Source: Frondihabitans sp. PAMC 28766 (GTDB taxonomy: Bacteria; Actinomycetota; Actinomycetes; Actinomycetales; Microbacteriaceae). From it: DNA of 64,000 bases. The notes beneath the pieces were generated by a model. That model did not search any database. It worked only from the letters and a program-made list of their open reading frames with translations, and was not told the origin of the DNA. The first letter of the stretch is position 1. Every line of letters starts with the position of its first letter. A program made the position numbers and the translations under genes. The DNA lies in NCBI RefSeq assembly GCF_001577365.1, contig NZ_CP014513.1, positions 3,286,001-3,350,000 on the forward strand. The letters are read 5' to 3'. Below are positions 9,276 through 18,107 of the stretch, piece after piece.

Positions 9276-10073
9276 TTAGGCGCGACCCAGGTGCTCGCGC
9301 AGCTCGACGAGGTCGTCGAGCACGTGGGCGATCTCGGGCGGCCCCGCCACCCGGAAGGCTGCGGCGGTCTCGCCCGGGCCGACCTTCAGGCCGAAGTCGC
9401 CGGGGGCGAGCGCCAGGAAGCCGTCCTCGTCGGTGACGTCGTCTCCGGCGAAGAACACGGCAGTGGCCCCGGTGAGCGAGCGCAGGTGCTTCACCGCGTC
9501 GCCCTTCGTGTCCGAGCGGACGGCGAACTCGAGCACGTCTTTGCCGACACGCTCGGTGACGCCAGTCGTCTCCGCCTCGATGCGACTCCGCGCGGAGGCG
9601 AGCACGGCCGACGTCTCGTCGTCGGTGGCAAGCCGCGTGTGCAGGGCGAAGCCGGCGGGTTTCTCTTCGACGTGCACGGAGGCGTACGGCGCCGCGACCT
9701 CGTCGAGGATCGTGTGGACCAGACCGCGCATTTCCGTCTCGGCGGCAGTCAGCTGCACGTCCGATGCCCCGTCGACACGGTATTCGACGCCGTGCGAACC
9801 GACGAGCAGCACCATGTCGGGCACCTGCGCGACCTCGACGAGGCTCTCCATCGAGCGACCCGAGACGAGCGCGACCGACGTGTGGGCCGTCGTCGCCAGA
9901 CGGAGGACGGCCGCCTGCGCTTCGGGCAGCGCCCGTGCCTTCTGCGGCGAGTCGACGGTCTGCGAGAGCGTGCCGTCGAAGTCGAGGGCGACCAGCAGGT
10001 GCGGGGTGGTGGCGATCAGGCCGAGGGCGTCGGCCATGGCGGTCTCGGCGCGCTCGGCGGCGGTCTCGCTCAC
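9276..10073 (-). CDS. otsB: trehalose-6-phosphate phosphatase
   Basis: This 265-residue HAD-family phosphatase removes phosphate from trehalose 6-phosphate. Motif I LDFDGTLS is near residue 30, and motif IV FAGDDVTDEDGF is near residue 205. The GTG at 10073 overlaps the otsA stop (GTGA), so it is coupled to the synthase; the frame upstream of it lies inside otsA and has no homology. Together with otsA it makes trehalose, a compatible solute. The gene ends 100 nt before the higB start. Confidence 0.94.
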   Translation of the reverse strand: MSETAAERAETAMADALGLIATTPHLLVALDFDGTLSQTVDSPQKARALPEAQAAVLRLATTAHTSVALVSGRSMESLVEVAQVPDMVLLVGSHGVEYRVDGASDVQLTAAETEMRGLVHTILDEVAAPYASVHVEEKPAGFALHTRLATDDETSAVLASARSRIEAETTGVTERVGKDVLEFAVRSDTKGDAVKHLRSLTGATAVFFAGDDVTDEDGFLALAPGDFGLKVGPGETAAAFRVAGPPEIAHVLDDLVELREHLGRA

Positions 10074-11584
10074 GCGGCCGACCCCGTGCCGGTGCCGCTC
10101 GACTTCGGCGGTGCCGCGATCTTGTGGCCGGGGCGCACGTCGGCGAGGGCGTCGAGGAACTTCTCGGACCACTTCGCGACGTCGTTGTCGAGCACGCGAC
10201 GCCGAAGGGCCCGCATCCTGGTGACCCGGTCGCGCTTCGGCATCGCGATCGCGCGCATGATCGTGTTCTTCAGGCCGCCAATGTCGTGCGGGTTGACGAG
10301 GAGGGCGCTGCGAAGCTCGTCGGCCGCGCCGGCGAACTCCGACAGGATCAGGATGCCGTCGTTGTCGTGACGCACCGCCACGTACTCCTTCGCCACGAGA
10401 TTCATGCCGTCGCGAAGCGCGGTGACCAGCATGATGTCGGCGGCCAGGTAGAGCGCCACCATCTCTTCCTTCGGGTAGCCGTGGTGGTGGTAGCTGATGG
10501 CCGTGTGACTCATCGTGGCGTAGTCGCCGTTGATGCGGCCGACGGTGAGCTCGATCTCGTCTCGCAGGGCCATGTAGGCCTCGACGCGCTCGCGCGAGGG
10601 CGACGCGACCTGCACGAGGGTCGCATCCTCGACGCTGAGCCGGCCGTCCGAGAGCAGCTCGCCGAACGCCTTCATCCGATGCCGGATGCCCTTCGTGTAG
10701 TCGAGCCGGTCGACGCCGAGGATGACCGTCTTCGGGTTGCCGAGACCCTCGCGGATCTCATTGGCGCGCGCCTGGATGTCCGGGCGACGGGACAGCGCCT
10801 CGTAGCCGGCCGAGTCGATCGAGATCGGGAACTGCTTCGCCAGCACGCGGCGCACCTTGCGGCCGCGACGCGACAGCGGCGCCGACTCGTCGTCGACCGG
10901 CACGTCGATGTACGGGCGCGTCGTGGCGTAGCCCAGCAGGTGCCGCACCGATCGCGAGAAGTTGGAGGCGTCGTCGGCGCGCTGGAAGCCGATCACGTCG
11001 GCGCCGAGCAAGCCCTCGAGCACCTCTTCGCGCCATGGCAGCTGCGAGAAGATGCCGAGCGGCGGGAAGGGGATGTGGTTGAAGAAGCCGATGGTGAGGT
11101 CGGGGCGCACCTCGCGCAGCATCTTCGGCACCAGCTGCAGCTGGTAGTCCTGCACCCAGACGACGGCGCCCTGCTCGGCGACGTCGGCGGCGCGCTTCGC
11201 GAAGCGCTGGTTGACCTTGACGTAGGCCTCCCACCAGACGCGGTGATACGTCGGGGCCGAGATGACGTCGTGATACAGCGGCCACAGGGTGTCGTTGCTG
11301 AAGCCCTCGTAATAGCGCTGCACCTCTTCGGCGCTGAGCGGAACCGGCACGATGTTGATGCCGTCGTTCTCGAACGGGTCGACGTCGAGCCCGGCCTGGC
11401 CGGCCCAGCCGACCCAGGCGCCGTCGTTGGCGCGCATGACCGGCTCGAGCGCCGTGACGAGGCCGCCCGGCGAGTGCTCCCACTTGATGTCGCCGTTCTC
11501 GTCGAGCGTGTGGTCGACCGGCAGACGGTTCGAGACGACGACGAAACCGTACTTCTCGGGCTCTGACTTCTCATTTTCAGACAT
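10070..11584 (-). CDS. otsA: trehalose-6-phosphate synthase
   Basis: This 504-residue GT20 glycosyltransferase joins UDP-glucose (or GDP-glucose) and glucose 6-phosphate. The N-terminal VVVSNRLPVD with SPGGLVTAL, then WVGWAGQ, and later the NDGILILSEFAGAADEL motif (DG.NLVAKEY just before it) are all conserved family features. Start ATG at 11584 has AGGAGAAG about 8 nt upstream. Its first 8 nt overlap the end of the fructosamine-kinase-like gene, and its end overlaps otsB by 4 nt, so the three genes form one operon. Confidence 0.95.
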   Translation of the reverse strand: MSENEKSEPEKYGFVVVSNRLPVDHTLDENGDIKWEHSPGGLVTALEPVMRANDGAWVGWAGQAGLDVDPFENDGINIVPVPLSAEEVQRYYEGFSNDTLWPLYHDVISAPTYHRVWWEAYVKVNQRFAKRAADVAEQGAVVWVQDYQLQLVPKMLREVRPDLTIGFFNHIPFPPLGIFSQLPWREEVLEGLLGADVIGFQRADDASNFSRSVRHLLGYATTRPYIDVPVDDESAPLSRRGRKVRRVLAKQFPISIDSAGYEALSRRPDIQARANEIREGLGNPKTVILGVDRLDYTKGIRHRMKAFGELLSDGRLSVEDATLVQVASPSRERVEAYMALRDEIELTVGRINGDYATMSHTAISYHHHGYPKEEMVALYLAADIMLVTALRDGMNLVAKEYVAVRHDNDGILILSEFAGAADELRSALLVNPHDIGGLKNTIMRAIAMPKRDRVTRMRALRRRVLDNDVAKWSEKFLDALADVRPGHKIAAPPKSSGTGTGSAA

Positions 11585-12431
11585 GCTCGGGGCTTCTCCT
11601 GCGGTCTCCCGGGAATGACTCCCCCGGGATTCCGAGGGTATCAGCGGCGGCTTGCCAGCTTGTGAGAAGTGCGGCAGTGGCATCGGCTGCCCGCGTGAGC
11701 GCGGTTCCGTAGCTGCGCCCGTATCCGGCCGCGTGCACCGCGAGAGGATGCAACTGATGCAACGGCACGCGGTCCTTCCACCCGTCGCGAAGCGGCGCGG
11801 CCTGGTCGTAGGCGGCGACCACGTCGTCGAGAAACGGGCAGCCGAAGAGCGCCAGCATCGCGAGGTCGGTCTCGCGGTGCCCGCCATGCGCGGCGGGGTC
11901 GATCAGCACGACGCCGCCGGCCGAGAACAGCACGTTGCCGTTCCAGAGATCGCCGTGCAGGCGTGCGGGCGGTTCGTCGTCGTCGAAGGCTCCGGCGGTG
12001 ATCGCGTCGCAGGTCTCTCGGATCCTGCGGTATTCGTCGTCGCTGACACTGCCTGCGTCGCGGGCGACGTCGAGGTAGGGCAGTACCCGCTGGGGTGCGT
12101 AGAAGGCGCCCCAGGATGCCACGGGCCGCGTCGACAGCGGCCGCTTGCCGATGAAGCACGGGCCGTCGTATCCCGCCGGAGACGCCCCGAAGGCGTCCGC
12201 CCCCGCACCGTGCGTCGCGGCGAGTGCCAGCCCGAACGCGCGGGCCCCTTCGACCGTCGGCCGCGCCTCGTGGACCTCGTCGAGCTCGATCCTGCCCGCC
12301 TGGACGCTCTGCACGCCGACGACGTCGGCACCACCGCGGGCCGACGCCTCCCCGAGCCAGCGCAGCCCCGCCGCCTCCGCCTCGAAGAATCCGCGGGGAG
12401 CATCGAGCCTGGTCTTCACGAACGCCGTCAC
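11577..12431 (-). CDS. fructosamine kinase family protein
   Basis: This protein of about 284 residues has the fold of aminoglycoside phosphotransferases and fructosamine-3-kinases. The family opening PRGFFEAEAAGLRWL is at about residues 11-25. The catalytic loop LHGDLWNGNVLF and the metal-binding IDPAAHGGHRETDLAML are intact. Such kinases phosphorylate ketoamines on glycated proteins or small amines, leading to deglycation. I place the start at the GTG at 12431 so that the divergent corA promoter remains outside the gene; an ATG at about 12512 would overlap corA. It is first in an operon with otsA-otsB. Confidence 0.85.
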   Translation of the reverse strand: MTAFVKTRLDAPRGFFEAEAAGLRWLGEASARGGADVVGVQSVQAGRIELDEVHEARPTVEGARAFGLALAATHGAGADAFGASPAGYDGPCFIGKRPLSTRPVASWGAFYAPQRVLPYLDVARDAGSVSDDEYRRIRETCDAITAGAFDDDEPPARLHGDLWNGNVLFSAGGVVLIDPAAHGGHRETDLAMLALFGCPFLDDVVAAYDQAAPLRDGWKDRVPLHQLHPLAVHAAGYGRSYGTALTRAADATAALLTSWQAAADTLGIPGESFPGDRRRSPEHV

Positions 12432-12501
12432 TCCCCCATCCAACCTTGTCGGGCCAGCGGGGCGTCCGTACCCCGCAGGCCTGCCGGATACGATCAGCCC
12501 C

Positions 12502-13470
12502 ATGTCACACACCCGGGCCTATCGCGACGGCAAGATCGTCGGCGACGGCTTCCCTCTCGACCAGGTCAGCGACTATCTCGAGAACGGCGACTGCTTCGTC
12601 TGGGTCGACTTCGAGTCGCCGACGCAGAAAGACCTCGAGAAGGTCGCCGACGAGCTGAACCTCCACGAGTTGGCCATCGAGGACGCCCTGGTGCCGGGCC
12701 AGCGGCCGAAGATCGACCGCTACGAGAACTTCCTGTTCGTCACCGTCTACGACACGACGTTCGACGGCGAGTCGGGAGATCTCGTCACGAGCGAGGTCAA
12801 GGCGTTCGTGACGCGCCGGGCGGTCGTCACGATCCACGACGCCTCCTTCGACATCGAGCTGGTGCGAAAGCACTGGGACGACAACAAAGACCTCATCGAC
12901 CACGGCGTTCCCTACCTGCTCTGGGGGCTCCTCGACGCGATCGTCGACCGCCAGTACCAGGTCGCCGACCAGCTCGACGATCAGATCGACGGTCTCGAAG
13001 ACGGCATGTTCGACCCGAAGCCCCAGACGATGGACGTGCAGCGGCGGTCGTTCACCCTCCGGCGCAGCCTCGTCGAGCTGCGACGGATCGTCACCCCGAT
13101 GCGCGAGGTGCTGAACACGCTGCTGCGCCGCGACGACATGAACACGACCAAGGGCATGGGCCCCTACTACCAGGACGTCTACGACCACGTGCTGCGGGTG
13201 ACGGAGCAGACCGATTCTCTGCGCGACCTGGTGTCGACGATCCTCGACACCAACCTGTCGATCCAGAGCAACCGGATGAACCTCGTGATGAAGAAGGTGA
13301 CGAGCTGGGCGGCGATCATCGCGGTGCCGACGGCGGTGACCGGATACTTCGGCCAGAACGTGATGTTCCCCTGGTACGGCACAGGGCTCGGGTTCGCGGT
13401 CTCGAGTGCTGCGATCGTCGTCCTCGGCGTGATCCTGTATCTGCAGTTCAAGCGTCGCGACTGGCTCTAG
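12502..13470 (+). CDS. corA: CorA-family divalent cation transporter
   Basis: This 322-residue protein has the CorA layout: a long soluble N-terminal domain, a long helix, and two C-terminal transmembrane segments (about 260-282 and 292-313). The pore motif that follows TM1 is usually YGMN; here it reads GYFGQNV, a variant that may change selectivity, so transport of Mg2+ is likely but not certain. TACGAT at 12489-12494 is 7 nt from the ATG, consistent with a leaderless transcript. It is divergent from the fructosamine-kinase gene with a 70-bp gap. Confidence 0.9.
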   Translation: MSHTRAYRDGKIVGDGFPLDQVSDYLENGDCFVWVDFESPTQKDLEKVADELNLHELAIEDALVPGQRPKIDRYENFLFVTVYDTTFDGESGDLVTSEVKAFVTRRAVVTIHDASFDIELVRKHWDDNKDLIDHGVPYLLWGLLDAIVDRQYQVADQLDDQIDGLEDGMFDPKPQTMDVQRRSFTLRRSLVELRRIVTPMREVLNTLLRRDDMNTTKGMGPYYQDVYDHVLRVTEQTDSLRDLVSTILDTNLSIQSNRMNLVMKKVTSWAAIIAVPTAVTGYFGQNVMFPWYGTGLGFAVSSAAIVVLGVILYLQFKRRDWL

Positions 13471-13491
13471 CCGCGACGGGCACGCCCGTAT

Positions 13492-13526
13492 CTGTCATGA
13501 CAGCGCCGGTCGAGCGTCATATGACG
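13492..13526. promoter_or_regulatory. two adjacent 12-bp palindromes upstream of sugar isomerase gene
   Basis: CTGTCATGACAG (13492-13503) and CGTCATATGACG (13515-13526) are both perfect palindromes sharing the core GTCAT/ATGAC, with centres 23 bp apart (about two helical turns). They lie 27-62 bp upstream of the -10-like TAGCGT (13553-13558), which is 7 nt before the ATG at 13566. This is what a tandem operator for a dimeric regulator looks like. No regulator gene is adjacent. Confidence 0.6.
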
Positions 13527-13565
13527 TTCACCGTGCCGCCACTGCGCGCGCCTAGCGTCGACGCC

Positions 13566-14381
13566 ATGATCAGCGTCGGCATGAGCACCTCCTGCGCCTA
13601 CCCCCTCGGGCTCGACTCCGCCTTCGAGCTCTCTCGCGAGGTCGGGTTCGACGGCGTCGAGATCATGGTCACCAACGATCCGGCGACGCACCGCGTCGAG
13701 CGCCTCCTCGAGCTCTCGCAGCAGACGTCGCAGCCGATCCTGTCGATCCACGCCCCCGTCCTCCTGCTCACGCACTTCGTCTGGGGCCGCGACCCGCGCG
13801 TGAAGCTCGAGCGCTCGGCCGAGCTGGCCGTCGCCGTCGGGGCGCCCACCGTCGTCGCGCATCCCCCCTTCCGCTGGCAGGGCGCCTACGCCGAGCGGTT
13901 CCTCGACATCGTGCGCGCGGTCGGCGACCGCTACGGCGTGACCGTGGCGATCGAGAACATGTTCCCGTGGAAGATCGCCGGGCGGTCGATGAAGATGTAC
14001 GCCCCCGGCTGGGACCCCAGCACCATGGACTGCGACGCCGCCACCCTCGACTTCTCGCACGCGTCGCTCTCCGGCCGCGACTCGCTCGAGCTGGCGCGGG
14101 CTCTCGACACCCGCCTCCGCCACGTCCACCTCTGCGACGGCTCGCGCGCCTCCGACGACGGGGGCGTCTTCGACGAGCACCTGGTGCCCGGGCACGGCGT
14201 CGAACCCGTCGACGCCGTGCTCAACGAGCTCGCCGCCCGGGGCTGGTCGGGCTCGGTCATCGCCGAGATCAACACCCGCAAGGCCGGCACGCAGGATGCC
14301 CGTGTGGCGATGATGCGCGAGACGCTCGAGTACGCGCGCGACGCGCTGGTCGTACCGCGCCTGCACCGGCTCACTGCCTGA
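13566..14381 (+). CDS. sugar phosphate isomerase/epimerase, xylose isomerase-like TIM barrel
   Basis: This 271-residue protein fits the AP-endonuclease-2/xylose-isomerase-like TIM barrel. It begins with SCAYPLGLDSAFELSREVGF and DGVEIMV, has the metal-ligand Glu in VAIENMFPW, and the His-rich strand RHVHLCDGS, followed by EINTRK. These match metal-binding positions in the family, so an isomerase or epimerase is likely, with unknown sugar. The ATG at 13566 is 7 nt past a TAGCGT -10 box. Two tandem palindromes upstream suggest regulation. Confidence 0.85.
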   Translation: MISVGMSTSCAYPLGLDSAFELSREVGFDGVEIMVTNDPATHRVERLLELSQQTSQPILSIHAPVLLLTHFVWGRDPRVKLERSAELAVAVGAPTVVAHPPFRWQGAYAERFLDIVRAVGDRYGVTVAIENMFPWKIAGRSMKMYAPGWDPSTMDCDAATLDFSHASLSGRDSLELARALDTRLRHVHLCDGSRASDDGGVFDEHLVPGHGVEPVDAVLNELAARGWSGSVIAEINTRKAGTQDARVAMMRETLEYARDALVVPRLHRLTA

Positions 14382-14388
14382 GGCCCCT

Positions 14389-14463
14389 GTTGGCGATTCA
14401 GGCTGTGCGCCCGATTCGAGCCCGATTCGAGGCCTCATCCGACACTCAGCCTGAATTGCCAAC
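14389..14463. terminator. 17-bp inverted repeat with 41-nt loop
   Basis: Arms 14389-14405 (GTTGGCGATTCAGGCTG) and 14447-14463 (CAGCCTGAATTGCCAAC) pair over 17 bp with one G/T position. The loop contains a direct repeat of CCCGATTCGAG. It begins 8 nt after the isomerase stop codon, so a transcript end or stabilising structure is likely. Confidence 0.5.
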
Positions 14464-14535
14464 GGCAGGGGGCAAGATGAGCGGAGAGTCGCTCGCCCGA
14501 GTCGGGCCGGCGACCGGCGAATGGCAGGAGCAGGC

Positions 14536-14895
14536 ATGAGCGACATCCGAGGCGGATCCTGGCGACAGGTTGCCAAGCGAGCGATGGACGCCGTCGACCA
14601 GAGCGGCGTGGTGAGCGACGATCGCAAGAAGTCTCTGCACGACCTGGCCGACCGAGCCGACCGGATCACGCACGACGTGACATCCGGCGGCCGCGAGATC
14701 GTCGACACGGCTGCGGCCTCCCTCGACAACGCGGCGTCGGCGCTTCGGGAGGCATCGTCGACCGTCCGTGACGCCAGCGCCGACGTGCAACGGCTCGTCA
14801 AGCGGCAGACGCGCCTCGTGGCGGGCGTCGGCGGCACCATAGCGGCAGCCCTCGTCGCCCTCGCCGTGGTCGAGGCACGCCGCCCTCGTCGCTGA
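14536..14895 (+). CDS. small protein with coiled middle and C-terminal membrane helix
   Basis: This 119-residue protein has a polar, probably helical body (residues 1-85, rich in Asp, Ala, Arg and Ser) and a single C-terminal transmembrane helix at about 93-113 (AGVGGTIAAALVALAVVEA) ending in Arg residues. That makes it a tail-anchored protein with the bulk in the cytoplasm. The ATG at 14536 is chosen over 14521 because AGGAG lies 5 nt upstream. No family is recognised. Confidence 0.7.
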   Translation: MSDIRGGSWRQVAKRAMDAVDQSGVVSDDRKKSLHDLADRADRITHDVTSGGREIVDTAAASLDNAASALREASSTVRDASADVQRLVKRQTRLVAGVGGTIAAALVALAVVEARRPRR

Positions 14896-15242
14896 GAAGG
14901 GGCTGACGGTGGCAGCTACGGGGCGACTAACGCCAGGGCGGCGACTGGCGGCGCCACCAGGGTGATGGCGAGGCGGGCCAGCGCGAACCGACCCCACGGC
15001 ACCGACGACGGGGGAACCGGTGTCCGTCTCGGCCCGCAGCGTCCAGCGCGTGGGCTTGTTCGGTACACCCGCGGTGTCAGTGGTCTGGCCGACGAACTTG
15101 CCGTCCCCGTACCAGCGACATGGCCCTTGGTGCACTCGATGACCCCTTCTGGCCGATGCGCGATAGCCGCATCCGGGGGACGACAACGCAGTCTGTGCGC
15201 GCCTGCGAGTACGGTTGAGATCGTTTACGACAAGGAGCACGT
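14896..15242. other. intergenic region holding a degraded coding fragment
   Basis: This 347-bp gap contains no intact gene. Its middle part carries a GH16-like remnant on the minus strand (separate entry). The right end holds the ribosome binding site AAGGAG (15232-15237) of the next gene. Downstream of the remnant, a minus-strand frame spells a short hydrophobic stretch ending at a stop near 14921, which may also be remnant sequence. Confidence 0.5.
15015..15146 (-). pseudogene. remnant of a GH16-type glucanase C-terminal region
   Basis: Reading the minus strand, one frame gives VIECTKGHV and the next frame, after loss of one base, gives RWYGDGKFVGQTTD continuing to VPNKPTRWTLRAETDTG. This lines up with the intact GH16-like protein at 33298-34428 in this window (EWTKGVVRFFWDGK, then VPTKPMRVTLQAETW). 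About 45 codons remain. The N-terminal part and the C-terminal strand are gone. It looks like the decayed trace of a gene or a lost duplicate. Confidence 0.6.
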
Positions 15243-15425
15243 GTGCGCAAATTCATCTTCAACGGAGCCGTCATCAGTGGCATCTTCAGTGGCATCAGCG
15301 CGCTGCGGGCGACGAAGAGCGGTCCTCGCGACTGGCGCCTCGCGTTGCTCTGGGTGAGCTGGGCCGCCTCGATCGCCATCGCGATCGGCAACGTGCGCGA
15401 CAACGCCGAGCACGCCGACGACTAG
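15243..15425 (+). CDS. small membrane protein
   Basis: This is a 60-residue hypothetical protein with a GTG start at 15243 preceded by AAGGAG 5 nt upstream. There are two weakly hydrophobic segments, residues about 4-20 (FIFNGAVISGIFSGISA) and about 34-50 (LALLWVSWAASIAIAIG). The TAG stop sits in a CTAG shared with a convergent minus-strand frame. No function can be inferred. Confidence 0.6.
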   Translation: MRKFIFNGAVISGIFSGISALRATKSGPRDWRLALLWVSWAASIAIAIGNVRDNAEHADD

Positions 15426-15664
15426 TCGCTCGAGTCAGCCGCCGGGCCGAGTCGATCGCCGGCCCGATCGGGGTCGATCATCGGGATCTCCGACGAGAAG
15501 GGCACGGCACGCTCCGCGTCGGCGGTCTCGCCGGTGAGAAGCGCCGAGGCGTCGGCCGTCGATTTCGGCTGAGGCCCGCTGCTTGGCGACAGGTGCGGCC
15601 GAAGACCGTCAGATCGTGCGGGGGCGTTGGCGCAGCGCCTCGAGCGCCATTCCGTGGCTGGCAT
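15422..15664 (-). CDS. possible small ORF or 3' remnant
   Basis: The last 45 or so codons of this 80-codon frame have strong G/C third positions and a protein-like sequence ([20 protein letters not shown]). Its stop is built into the same CTAG as the convergent gene. However, the only ATG (15664) lies within the next gene upstream, and the first 30 codons look non-coding. It may be the 3' end of a gene that lost its start. Confidence 0.3.
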   Translation of the reverse strand: MPATEWRSRRCANAPARSDGLRPHLSPSSGPQPKSTADASALLTGETADAERAVPFSSEIPMIDPDRAGDRLGPAADSSD

Positions 15665-15872
15665 AGCAGCCGACCTCGACCGCCGTGGCCAGGTGCGCCC
15701 CGCGCAGGGCTGCGTAACCGTTCCACTGGACGCGGACGAAGCCGAGCACCTCGCCCGGTGTGGCCACCTGGGTGAGGCTGTCGGAGAGTGGCTTGGTGCT
15801 GATGTCCCGCGTGCGTCGCAGAGGGTTGCGGTCGAGAGGCGAGCGGTCGAATTCGGGTCGTACGAGTGTCAC
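15609..15872 (-). CDS. hypothetical protein, 87 residues
   Basis: Codon usage is strongly coding-like from the GTG at 15872 to the TGA at 15609. The protein starts [20 protein letters not shown] and has a compact middle ([20 protein letters not shown]) with no signal peptide or membrane helix. TACCCT at 15880-15885 is 7 nt from the GTG and there is no Shine-Dalgarno, so it is probably leaderless. A longer frame upstream has no coding character. The family is not recognised. Confidence 0.6.
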   Translation of the reverse strand: MTLVRPEFDRSPLDRNPLRRTRDISTKPLSDSLTQVATPGEVLGFVRVQWNGYAALRGAHLATAVEVGCYASHGMALEALRQRPRTI

Positions 15873-15968
15873 GTCGATAAGGGTATCCGCGGCACCTGTA
15901 TCTCGTCCCCCGGTTCTCCTGAAGATCGTCACATGTTCACCTCGGGGCCGTGCATGTGCCGACTGGTG

Positions 15969-17558
15969 ATGTCCCCCGTTTCGTCGATACGGTCGGTGGA
16001 TGACGACCCCCATTCAGGGGGCCACAGCGCCCCCGAAGACGCACAGGATCACCCCGACGAGGGTTTCGTCGCGCAAGACTTCAGCCATGAGCAGGCGGGC
16101 TTCGAGAAGGGCCTGAAGCCGCGCCAGCTGCAGATGATCGCCATCGGCGGCGCCATCGGCACCGGCCTCTTCCTCGGAGCGGGCGGTCGCCTCGCCTCGT
16201 CGGGGCCGGCACTCGCCATCGTGTTCGCGATCTGCGGTGTCTTCGCCTTCTTCATCCTGCGTGCCCTCGGCGAGCTCGTGCTGCACCGCCCGTCGTCCGG
16301 GTCGTTCGTGTCGTACGCGCGCGAGTTCTTCGGCGAGAAGTTCGCCTATGCCGCCGGCTGGATGTACTTCTTGAACTGGGCGATGACGGCCATCGTCGAC
16401 ACGACGGCCGTCGCGCTCTACCTGCAGTACTGGAGCGCCTTCACCTCCGCGCCCGGCTGGCTGCTCGCCCTCTGCGCCCTCGTCGTCGTCCTCGCCGTAA
16501 ACCTCCTGGCCGTCAAGGTGTTCGGCGAACTCGAATTCTGGTTCGCCCTCGTCAAGGTCACGGCGCTCGTCGTCTTCCTGATCATCGGGATCGTCTGGCT
16601 GGCGTTCGCCTTCCCCGTGCACCACGACGGGCAGCTGGTGCACACCGGCTGGGCGGTCATCGCGTCGAGCGGGATCCTGCCGAAGGGCCTTCTTCCCGCC
16701 GTCATCGTCGTGCAGGGCGTCGTGTTCGCCTACGCGGCCATCGAGCTCGTCGGCACGGCGTCGGGAGAGACGCAGAACCCGGAGAAGGTGGTGCCCCGGG
16801 CCATCAACACGGTGATCCTGCGCATCGCGGTCTTCTACGTCGGGTCGCTCGTGCTCCTGTCGCTGCTCTTGCCCTACACGGCCTACAAAGCGGGCACGAG
16901 CCCCTTCGTCACCTTCTTCTCGAGCCTCGGCAGCCCGCAGGTCGGTGACGTCGTCGGGTCGCTCATGAACTTCGTCGTGCTGACGGCCGCCCTGTCGAGC
17001 CTCAACGCGGGCCTCTTCTCGACGGGCCGAGTGCTGCACTCGATGGGTATGAACGGGTCGGCGCCGAAGTTCACGACCGTCATGTCGAAGGGCGGCGTGC
17101 CCTACGGCGGCATCCTGCTGACCAGCGCCATCACCCTGCTCGGCGTGGTGCTGAACGCCATCGTGGGGGCCGGCACCGCGTTCGAGATCGTGCTGAACGT
17201 CGCGTCTCTCGGCATCCTGACCGCGTGGGGCACCATCATCCTGTGCCAGATGCGTCTGCGTCAGTGGGCGAAACAGGGCAAGGCCAAAGAGCCGAAGTTC
17301 AGGATGCCCGGAGCACCGGTCACCTCGTGGCTCACCCTGGCCTTTTTGGTCGCCGTGCTCGTGCTGATGGCCATCGACTGGCCGATCGGCAGCTTCACCG
17401 TGATGTCGCTCGTCATCATCGTCCCGCTGCTGATCGTCGGCTGGTTCTTGCAGCGCGACCGCATCCTCGAGGCCGCGAAGATCCGGGAAAGCCTCACCGG
17501 CCCGTTCCCCGTCACCGGGCGCGATGCCCGGCAGCAGGCTCCCCGCGACGGGCGCTAG
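15969..17558 (+). CDS. ansP: amino acid permease, L-asparagine permease type
   Basis: This protein of about 529 residues belongs to the amino acid-polyamine-organocation superfamily, with about 12 membrane helices. The family signature [19 protein letters not shown] opens TM1, and [16 protein letters not shown] in TM3 is characteristic of AnsP-like asparagine permeases. GABA permeases are the closest alternative. The start is uncertain: ATG at 15969 and GTG at 15996 are both in frame, and neither has a clear ribosome binding site. It is convergent with the carbonic anhydrase gene, sharing the stop tetranucleotide CTAG. Confidence 0.85.
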   Translation: MSPVSSIRSVDDDPHSGGHSAPEDAQDHPDEGFVAQDFSHEQAGFEKGLKPRQLQMIAIGGAIGTGLFLGAGGRLASSGPALAIVFAICGVFAFFILRALGELVLHRPSSGSFVSYAREFFGEKFAYAAGWMYFLNWAMTAIVDTTAVALYLQYWSAFTSAPGWLLALCALVVVLAVNLLAVKVFGELEFWFALVKVTALVVFLIIGIVWLAFAFPVHHDGQLVHTGWAVIASSGILPKGLLPAVIVVQGVVFAYAAIELVGTASGETQNPEKVVPRAINTVILRIAVFYVGSLVLLSLLLPYTAYKAGTSPFVTFFSSLGSPQVGDVVGSLMNFVVLTAALSSLNAGLFSTGRVLHSMGMNGSAPKFTTVMSKGGVPYGGILLTSAITLLGVVLNAIVGAGTAFEIVLNVASLGILTAWGTIILCQMRLRQWAKQGKAKEPKFRMPGAPVTSWLTLAFLVAVLVLMAIDWPIGSFTVMSLVIIVPLLIVGWFLQRDRILEAAKIRESLTGPFPVTGRDARQQAPRDGR

Positions 17559-18073
17559 TCGCCCCAGGCTGCGCGGTGCGTCACGCTGATCTCGACGTAG
17601 TGCTCGGCGTTGGCGCGGATCTTCGCCTTCTCGGCGTCGGTCAGCGGTCGGCGCACCTTGCCGGGCACACCGGCGACGAGCGACCCGGGCGGGATCACGG
17701 TGTCTTCGAGCACGACGGTGCCGGCGGCGATCAGCGACTCCCGGCCGATCACGGCGCGGTTGAGCACAGTGGCCGACATCCCGATGAGGCAGTCGTCTTC
17801 GATGGTGCAGCCGTGCAGCACGGCGTTGTGGCCGACGCTGACCCCCTCGCCGATAGTGGTCGGCGACCCGACGTCGCAGTGCACCGACACGTTGTCCTGC
17901 AGATTGCTGCGGGCGCCCAGCGTGATCGTGTCGGTGTCGGCACGAACGATGGCGCCGTAGAAGACGCTGGCGCGGTCGCCGACCACGGCCCTGCCGATGA
18001 CGGTGGCCGATGGGGCGAGCCATGCGGTGGGCTCGATGAGCGGGGCGTCGTCGCCCAGGGTGAGAAGAACCAT
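17555..18073 (-). CDS. gamma-class carbonic anhydrase-like hexapeptide protein
   Basis: This 172-residue protein is a left-handed beta-helix with hexapeptide repeats from about residue 15 to 135 (for example [20 protein letters not shown]). Zinc-ligand-type histidines are present in SVHCDVG and in [10 protein letters not shown], as in YrdA/PaaY and gamma-carbonic anhydrases. Whether it hydrates CO2 cannot be judged from sequence alone. The ATG at 18073 is preceded by GGTGGAG. It is divergent from the peroxidase gene with 34 bp between starts. Confidence 0.88.
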   Translation of the reverse strand: MVLLTLGDDAPLIEPTAWLAPSATVIGRAVVGDRASVFYGAIVRADTDTITLGARSNLQDNVSVHCDVGSPTTIGEGVSVGHNAVLHGCTIEDDCLIGMSATVLNRAVIGRESLIAAGTVVLEDTVIPPGSLVAGVPGKVRRPLTDAEKAKIRANAEHYVEISVTHRAAWGD

Positions 18074-18107
18074 GGCTCCACCCTGGCACCGTGCGTACAG
18101 TTCAGGT

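Noticed and set aside
16000..16113. Small ORF starting at ATG 16000, 7 nt after TACGGT
   Set aside because: It has the leaderless layout but ends after 37 codons and is out of frame with the permease. Its residues (rich in Thr and Arg) look like a shadow of the permease frame.
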